Shown piece after piece: positions 58,988 through 64,000 of a stretch of DNA of 64,000 bases. This stretch comes from an uncultured Eubacteriales bacterium (GTDB lineage Bacteria; Bacillota; Clostridia; Christensenellales; Aristaeellaceae): assembly GCA_902765735.1 (NCBI GenBank), contig CACXBB010000016.1, forward strand, positions 62,001-126,000, in the 5' to 3' direction. The notes under the pieces are model-generated. The model saw nothing but the letters and a program-made list of their open reading frames with translations. It was not told the origin of the DNA and did not search any database. Within the stretch, counting starts at the first letter, position 1. Each line of letters begins with the position of its first letter. A program made the translations under genes and the position numbers.

Positions 58988-59390
58988 AGCTTTGATGGAC
59001 AGGGTGAACACCAGATTTGAGGAACTGGTCCCCTTGGAAGGGAAAGCGGACTCGCTGGCCGGTGAGATCGTCCGGGCCATCTCGCGCATCGGATAGCGCT
59101 TTTATAACGACGGCGATCAGGTGGGCGTGGGCTATGGCAAGCAAACCTGTAATCCCCCGGCGCGGTTCCTGGCCAGCGCGACCAGCGCCGCCATCGGTGA
59201 TTTGGTCCGTGCTCTGTGGCAGGTGACCGATGAAGCTGCTTATGAAAGGCTTCTGGATGTAGTCACGGAGATGGCTATGGACTACATCGACTCACACCCT
59301 GAGCTTCGTGAACAGCCCGCCCCGGATATGTGGGATTACCGGGATGAGCAGGAGGATCGGGACGATTACGACGATGAGGATGAATACTGA
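58980..59390 (+). pseudogene. Phage gene interrupted by an in-frame TAG
   Basis: One frame runs from ATG 58980 (MNKALMDRVNTRFEELVPLE) to the TGA ending at 59390. It is broken by TAG at 59094-59096, between AISRIG and RFYNDGDQVGVGYGKQTCNP. The sequence on both sides is clearly one protein of about 136 residues ending in an acidic tail. A single base change from a Tyr codon would explain it. Readthrough or a local restart at 59121 are possible. The stop splits a region that I recall as conserved in related phage proteins. Confidence 0.65.
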
Positions 59391-59410
59391 CAGATAGCCC
59401 ATATAATCAC

Positions 59411-59444
59411 ACACCGTACACGGCGACGTGCGCGGTGTTTTTTT
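59411..59444 (+). terminator. Terminator or attenuator ahead of the VapE-type gene
   Basis: ACACCG (59411-59416) pairs with CGGTGT (59432-59437), and inner CAC/GTG bases extend the stem. A TTTTTTT run follows, ending 21 bases ahead of the next ATG. Confidence 0.7.
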
Positions 59445-59464
59445 CACAGAAACCATGGGAGGAC

Positions 59465-61900
59465 ATGATTTTGAAGATCAAATACGATAAGAAGCTGCTG
59501 GTGGCCGTGGGCAAGAGCCGCATGGCCAAGAGCTGGCAGAACAGGGAAATCCTGTGGAGCGAGCTGTTGGACAAGCTTTCCACCACCACGCGTACACGGG
59601 AGACGGTGGCGGAATATGCCGCCATGAGCAAGGACGACAAGAACCGCTGCAAGGACGTCGGTGGTTTCGTCGCGGGCTACTTGAAGGGCGGCAAGCGCAA
59701 CAACGCCTCGGTGGTGAACCGGTGCGCCGTGTGCCTGGACGCCGACTATGCCGATCCCGGCCTGCTGGATGACCTGGATATGACATTCATCAACGCCTAC
59801 GCTCTGTATTCCACGCACAGCCACACCTCGGAGCAGATGCGCCTGCGCATCATCATCCCGCTGTCTCGCACGGTGACGCCGGATGAGTACGCCGCCATCG
59901 CCCGTCGGATCGCCAACGACCTGACGCTGACCCGCTTTGACCCCACAACCTTCGAGCCTGCCCGGCTGATGTACTGGCCTAGCACTCCGGAGGATGGTTA
60001 CTATGTGTTCAAGTATGAAGATGCACCGTTTCTCGATCCGGACGAGGTGCTGGCGACATATGCCGACTGGAAAGACACCTCGTTATGGCCAACCACCCAG
60101 CCTTTGGAAGAGCGCATGCACAGCGCGGCGACGAAGGCCGAGGACCCGCTGGAGAAAAAGGGTATCGTCGGCGCGTTCTGCCGGGCACATACCATGACGG
60201 ACGTGCTGGAGCACATCCTTTCCTCCGTCTACACCCCGACGTTCATGGATGGCCGTTACACCTACGCTGGCGGCAGCTCCGTCGGTGGCCTCGTAGTGTA
60301 TGACGACAAGTTCGCCTTTTCCCATCATGCTACGGACCCCAGTTCAGGCAGGCTGTGCAACGCCTTCGACCTGGTGCGCTGGCACCTGTTCGCTCCGGGC
60401 AGCCGAACCGAGGACGGCACCGTGATCGACAGCGACCAGAAGTCCATCGCCATGATGCGCGAGTACGCCTCCAACGACGAGGCTACCAGGAAGCAGCTGG
60501 CACAGGAGCGCATGGAGCAGGCCGAAGCCGACTTCGCAGACGAACCCGGCGATGAACCGAACGAAGACTGGCAGTCCGATCTTGTCGTGGACAAGCAGGG
60601 CAAGGTGAAGGACACCCTGGGCAATATCGCCCTTATCCTGCGCAACGACCCCCGGCTGAAAGACATCTCCTACAATATCCACCGCAGTGGCATCGACATC
60701 CGGCACGACCAGGACGGCAATACCACACTTCCGTGGAGGCAGATCAAGCCAGGCTGGACGGAGTCGGATTTGGGATCGCTGCAGATCTACCTGGAAAGGG
60801 TCTACGGCTTGTACACGCCGACGAAGCTGAAGGGCATCCTGCTGGCTGTGGCGGCGGAGCGGGCTTATCATCCCATCCGTGACTATCTGGAAGCGCTCCC
60901 CGAGTGGGACGGCAAACAGCGGCTCGATCATATCTTTACAGACTATCTTGGTGCCTTCGACACAGCCTACAACCGTGCTGTCGCTCGAAAGATGCTCGTG
61001 GCTGCCGTTGCCCGGGTGTATGAGCCCGGCGTGAAGTTCGACAGCGTCGTGGTGCTGGTGGGCCCGCAAGGTCTGGGCAAATCCTCTTTCTTTGCAAAGC
61101 TGGGTGGCAAGTGGTTCTCCGATTCTCTGACACTTGGGGACATGAAGGACAAGGCAGCCCCGGAGAAGCTGCAGGGATATTGGATTCTTGAACTGGGTGA
61201 GCTTGCGGGGCTTAAGAAGATAGACGTGGAGACAGTGAAGGCGTTCATCACCCGGCAGGACGACAAATTCAGGCACAGCTACGGCTACAGCGTGGAGGAT
61301 CATCCCCGCCAGTGCATCATCGTGGGCAGCACCAACAACAACGACGGCTTCCTCCGGGACATCACGGGCAATCGCCGCTTCTGGCCGGTGACCTGCTCCA
61401 ACAAGGCCCCGCACAGGCCGTGGGAGGTTGAAGAGATCGTGCCCCAGTTGTGGGCGGAAGCCTTTCACTATTACAAAGCCGGTGAGCCGCTGTACCTTAC
61501 TGCTGATCTGGAAGCTGTGGCCAATCAGGAGCAGGTGGCTGCCCTAGAATCCGATGTGCGCGAGGGCATGATCGCGGAGTATCTGGACACCCTGTTGCCC
61601 GAGGATTGGAACAGCATGGATATCTCCGAGCGCCGGGCCTTCCTTCGCGGCGATATGCTCACGGCGGGCAACCGCATAGGCAAGGTCAAGCGCACGGTGG
61701 TATCCGCCGTCGAAGTGTGGGTGGAATGCTTCGGGCGTGATCCCGCCTCCATTCGACGCTCGGACACCTACGACATCTTTGGCATGCTGATGAAGATCGG
61801 CGGCTGGGAGAAGTACAAGGGCAACAAGGGCGGATGTATTCGCCGTCATCCATATGGGCCGCAGCGGTGCTATGTCAGGACGGAAAGCGACTCGCAATAA
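59465..61900 (+). CDS. VapE/VirE-type primase-helicase
   Basis: This 811-residue protein combines a primase-like N-terminal region with a VirE (virulence-associated E) helicase domain. The latter has Walker A VLVGPQGLGKSSFFAKLG near residue 530, then GDMKDKAAPEKLQGYWILELGEL, AFITRQDDKFRHSYG and IIVGSTNNNDGFLRDITGNRRFWPV. The N-terminal part has DADYADPGLLDDLD and LRIIIPLSR, as in phage primases. GGGAGG lies close to ATG 59465, so a TTG at 59471 is also possible. It should unwind and prime the phage origin. It is separated from the small genes by a hairpin. Confidence 0.85.
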   Translation: MILKIKYDKKLLVAVGKSRMAKSWQNREILWSELLDKLSTTTRTRETVAEYAAMSKDDKNRCKDVGGFVAGYLKGGKRNNASVVNRCAVCLDADYADPGLLDDLDMTFINAYALYSTHSHTSEQMRLRIIIPLSRTVTPDEYAAIARRIANDLTLTRFDPTTFEPARLMYWPSTPEDGYYVFKYEDAPFLDPDEVLATYADWKDTSLWPTTQPLEERMHSAATKAEDPLEKKGIVGAFCRAHTMTDVLEHILSSVYTPTFMDGRYTYAGGSSVGGLVVYDDKFAFSHHATDPSSGRLCNAFDLVRWHLFAPGSRTEDGTVIDSDQKSIAMMREYASNDEATRKQLAQERMEQAEADFADEPGDEPNEDWQSDLVVDKQGKVKDTLGNIALILRNDPRLKDISYNIHRSGIDIRHDQDGNTTLPWRQIKPGWTESDLGSLQIYLERVYGLYTPTKLKGILLAVAAERAYHPIRDYLEALPEWDGKQRLDHIFTDYLGAFDTAYNRAVARKMLVAAVARVYEPGVKFDSVVVLVGPQGLGKSSFFAKLGGKWFSDSLTLGDMKDKAAPEKLQGYWILELGELAGLKKIDVETVKAFITRQDDKFRHSYGYSVEDHPRQCIIVGSTNNNDGFLRDITGNRRFWPVTCSNKAPHRPWEVEEIVPQLWAEAFHYYKAGEPLYLTADLEAVANQEQVAALESDVREGMIAEYLDTLLPEDWNSMDISERRAFLRGDMLTAGNRIGKVKRTVVSAVEVWVECFGRDPASIRRSDTYDIFGMLMKIGGWEKYKGNKGGCIRRHPYGPQRCYVRTESDSQ

Positions 61901-62341
61901 CCAACTGTGCGCGGCATCCGGGCTTTCCTCCCCCGTTCCATGATCTCACCGATTGCGCTGTTTGTAGACTGAAGACAGCAATGTTGCGGTAGCGGGGTTG
62001 GTAACAAGCGCCCGGTTATGTCGCCTTGAACGTTACGTTCCAAATTGAAGGCGATTACACAGGGCCATTAAATAGGTAGAAATCGAATCTGTAACCTTGT
62101 AACTGTCTCTCTTTATAGAGTTATTGGGATTACTAGAAAAAGAATACAGGATACGCCCGTATAAGCGCATATGCACACGCGCACGCGCGCGTGAGTGTGT
62201 CCAGAGAAAAGGAATTCGATTCTGGCGCTTGTACTGAAGATCACTTATGTGGATGCAAAGTTCGGCATGTTTCCGGACTTTGCTACCGCATAAGGGATCA
62301 AGGGGCGGACCTTACAAGATAAAAGGGTTGGAGGTGATTAT
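61901..62341. other. Non-coding region with hairpin and alternating tract, possible origin
   Basis: No gene is visible in 441 bases. TCGCCTT (62021-62027) pairs with AAGGCGA (62048-62054), with GAACG-TTA-CGTTC inside. From about 62168 to 62200 runs an alternating purine-pyrimidine tract (GCACACGCGCACGCGCGCGTG) of Z-DNA type. AT-rich sequence lies just before it. A consensus GGAGGTGA at 62330 serves the next gene. The position between two replication genes fits a phage origin, but no iterons are seen. Confidence 0.45.
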
Positions 62342-63739
62342 TTGCCCGAGAAAACACTTCTGAACGAGAAAGACCTCCACGACTACCAGAAGTTCTGTGT
62401 GGACTTCGTGGAGGGCAAGCCCCAGTGTGCGCTGTTCCTGGACTGCGGCCTGGGCAAGACGGTGATCGCGCTGACAGCGATTTCACATCTGCTGTACGAC
62501 AGCTTCGAGGTCAGCCGTGTACTTATCGTCGCCCCACTTCGTGTGGCACGGGACACCTGGATCGCGGAGTTGGATAAGTGGGAACACCTGCAGGGGCTCC
62601 GCATGGAACGCGTGATCGGAACAGAGAAGGACCGCGTCGCCGCGCTCTCCCGGCGGGCAGAGCTGTATGTCATCAACCGGGAAAACGTGGAGTGGCTGGT
62701 CAAGCACTATGCAGGGCGGCGGCTTCCCTTCGATATGTTGGTGATCGACGAGCTGTCGTCGTTCAAAAATTCCAAAGCCAAGCGGTTCGTCGCCTTGAAG
62801 CGCGTGTTGGGACATTTCACCCGCGTGGTGGGTCTGACCGGCACACCTGCGCCAAACGGCCTCGAAGACCTGTGGCCTCAGATATTCCTGCTGGACAAGG
62901 GACAGCGCCTCGGTCGGACGATGCGGACCTACATCGACATGTTCTTCACGACGCCGAACAGCTGGCTGCCCTACAAGCACGAGCTGAAGCCCGGCGCGGA
63001 GGAACAGATCTACGAGCGGATCGGCGACATCTGCGTATCCATGAAAGCCAGCGACCACATTCAGATGCCGGACCGCATCGACAATGTGGTAGAACTGAAG
63101 CTGTCGCCGAGGGAAGAAAAGCTGTACCGCCAGATGGAGCGCGACATGCTGCTGCCCTACGCGGATGGCGACATCCTGGCGATCAACGCCGCGACGCTGG
63201 CGGGGAAGCTGCTGCAGCTGGCCAATGGAGCCTGCTATGACGAGTTCCACAATGTGCGCGTCATCCATGACCGGAAGTTGGATGCCCTGGAAGATTTGAT
63301 CGAAGCGGCGAACGGCAAGCCGGTGCTGGTGATGTACACCTACCAGCACGACCTTGCCCGTATTCAGGAGCGCTTTGGCAAGTACAGCCCCGAAAAGCCT
63401 GACGGTGTGCGGGAGCTGAAAACGGCAGACGATATGGCAGACTGGAACGCCGGAAAGATCGCCATCGCCGTGACACAGCCGGCTTCCACCGGCCACGGCC
63501 TGAACCTCCAGCGCGGCGGGTCGACCATCGTGTGGTTCGGGCTGAACTGGTCGCTGGAGCTATATGAGCAGGCCAACGCCCGGCTGTGGCGTCAGGGCCA
63601 GAAGGATACCGTCGTGATTCACCACCTTGTGGTGAAGGGCACGATGGACGAACAGGTCATGCGAGCGCTGCATGACAAAGCCGCCGATCAGAACGCGCTG
63701 CTGGCGGCGGTAAAGGCCAGGATCAAGGAGGCGGTGTGA
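62342..63739 (+). CDS. SNF2-family DEAD/DEAH helicase of the phage
   Basis: This SF2 ATPase has 465 residues with Walker A LFLDCGLGKTVIALTA, motif II VIDELSSFKN, motif III GLTGTPAPNGLEDLWPQ and motifs V/VI QPASTGHGLNLQ and LYEQANARLWRQGQ. The protein starts at TTG 62342, five bases after a consensus GGAGGTGA. Such helicases are standard in clostridial phage replication clusters next to VRR-NUC nucleases. It ends by overlapping the next gene start (TGATG). Confidence 0.92.
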   Translation: MPEKTLLNEKDLHDYQKFCVDFVEGKPQCALFLDCGLGKTVIALTAISHLLYDSFEVSRVLIVAPLRVARDTWIAELDKWEHLQGLRMERVIGTEKDRVAALSRRAELYVINRENVEWLVKHYAGRRLPFDMLVIDELSSFKNSKAKRFVALKRVLGHFTRVVGLTGTPAPNGLEDLWPQIFLLDKGQRLGRTMRTYIDMFFTTPNSWLPYKHELKPGAEEQIYERIGDICVSMKASDHIQMPDRIDNVVELKLSPREEKLYRQMERDMLLPYADGDILAINAATLAGKLLQLANGACYDEFHNVRVIHDRKLDALEDLIEAANGKPVLVMYTYQHDLARIQERFGKYSPEKPDGVRELKTADDMADWNAGKIAIAVTQPASTGHGLNLQRGGSTIVWFGLNWSLELYEQANARLWRQGQKDTVVIHHLVVKGTMDEQVMRALHDKAADQNALLAAVKARIKEAV

Positions 63740-64000
63740 TGCTGGAGAGGGACATCATCATAGCCATCAAGATTTATCTCGCGTCGCTGGGGAGCGACGT
63801 TTTTTTCTGGAAAGAGCACGGCGGGCCCTATGGCACCTCCGGAATTCCGGACATCATCTGCTGTTATAAAGGGCGGTTCCTCGGCCTGGAGGCCAAGCTG
63901 CCCGGCGGAAAGCTGACGGCGCTTCAGCGCCGGGCATTGGACAAGATCAACGCCGCCGGTGGTATCGGGCGGCGAGTAGAGAGCGTGGACGATGTGAAAG
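63739..64000 (+). CDS. VRR-NUC nuclease (5' part)
   Basis: The visible 87 residues show the VRR-NUC fold: the segments SGIPDIICCYKGRFLGLEAKLPGGKLTALQRRAL carry the PD, E and K residues of the nuclease core. ATG 63739 overlaps the helicase stop by one base (TGATG), with AAGGAGG ahead. The protein is cut by the window end. The family acts as junction- or flap-specific nuclease in phages and in FAN1. Confidence 0.9.
   Translation, partial: MLERDIIIAIKIYLASLGSDVFFWKEHGGPYGTSGIPDIICCYKGRFLGLEAKLPGGKLTALQRRALDKINAAGGIGRRVESVDDVK

Noticed and set aside
50807-64000. Full TAG reassignment in the phage
   Set aside because: Only one in-frame TAG is seen and the sample of stops is small. A nonsense mutation is simpler, so it is kept as a question only.

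Overview
The window looks like the chromosome of a GC-rich, spore-forming member of the Clostridia (Bacillota), probably an uncultured gut or rumen lineage. The evidence is a yabP-yabQ-divIC spore/division cluster, an IspH protein fused to S1 domains downstream of cmk and plsC, a PepV-type dipeptidase, and strong AGGAGG-type ribosome binding sites. No species call is possible from this sequence alone.

Bases 1-34614 are ordinary, very GC-rich chromosome. In order they hold: the 5' part of uvrC with an ABC exporter pair; a zinc-ribbon membrane protein; a DtxR/MntR-type metal regulator; a LysR regulator; a cysteine desulfurase; a GH3 glycosidase; an iron/siderophore-type ABC importer split into two divergent units; a complete livKHMGF branched-chain amino acid importer; a YbaK deacylase; yabP-yabQ-divIC; an S41 peptidase; an Mrp-type Fe-S carrier; a Nudix hydrolase; PepV; cmk-plsC-ispH/rpsA; a HAD phosphatase; RNase Z; a dicarboxylate/amino acid symporter; a PsuK-like kinase; and tRNA-Thr(GGT). 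Intergenic gaps in this half are filled with palindromic REP-like repeats, tandem heptad arms and one short element with terminal inverted repeats.

From the tRNA onward the composition becomes more AT-rich and the chromosomal repeat families disappear, which marks acquired DNA. Bases 34615-34930 hold a terminator, a large inverted repeat and four helically phased 10-bp repeats. Bases 34931-41290 are a leftward three-gene operon: an MmeI-like single-chain restriction-modification enzyme, an SseB-like protein, and a primase-helicase-PLD protein of the TOTE type. This is the best candidate for an unusual defence system. A perfect promoter then drives a RelB/DinJ antitoxin fused to an alkyltransferase-like domain, plus a small partner gene.

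Bases 42919 to the right edge look like a prophage or related integrative element. It has an XRE regulator, a large serine recombinase, two proteins sharing a domain with the recombinase tail, a RecA-fold ATPase, and an ImmA/IrrE-type metalloprotease with a C-terminal HTH. A long rightward replication operon follows: phage metK with a vestigial second metK tail, DUF2800 nuclease, DUF2815 SSB-like protein, family A DNA polymerase, a run of small overlapping genes, a VapE-type helicase, an SNF2 helicase and a VRR-NUC nuclease cut by the window end. Structural and packaging genes are not in view, so the element continues beyond base 64000.
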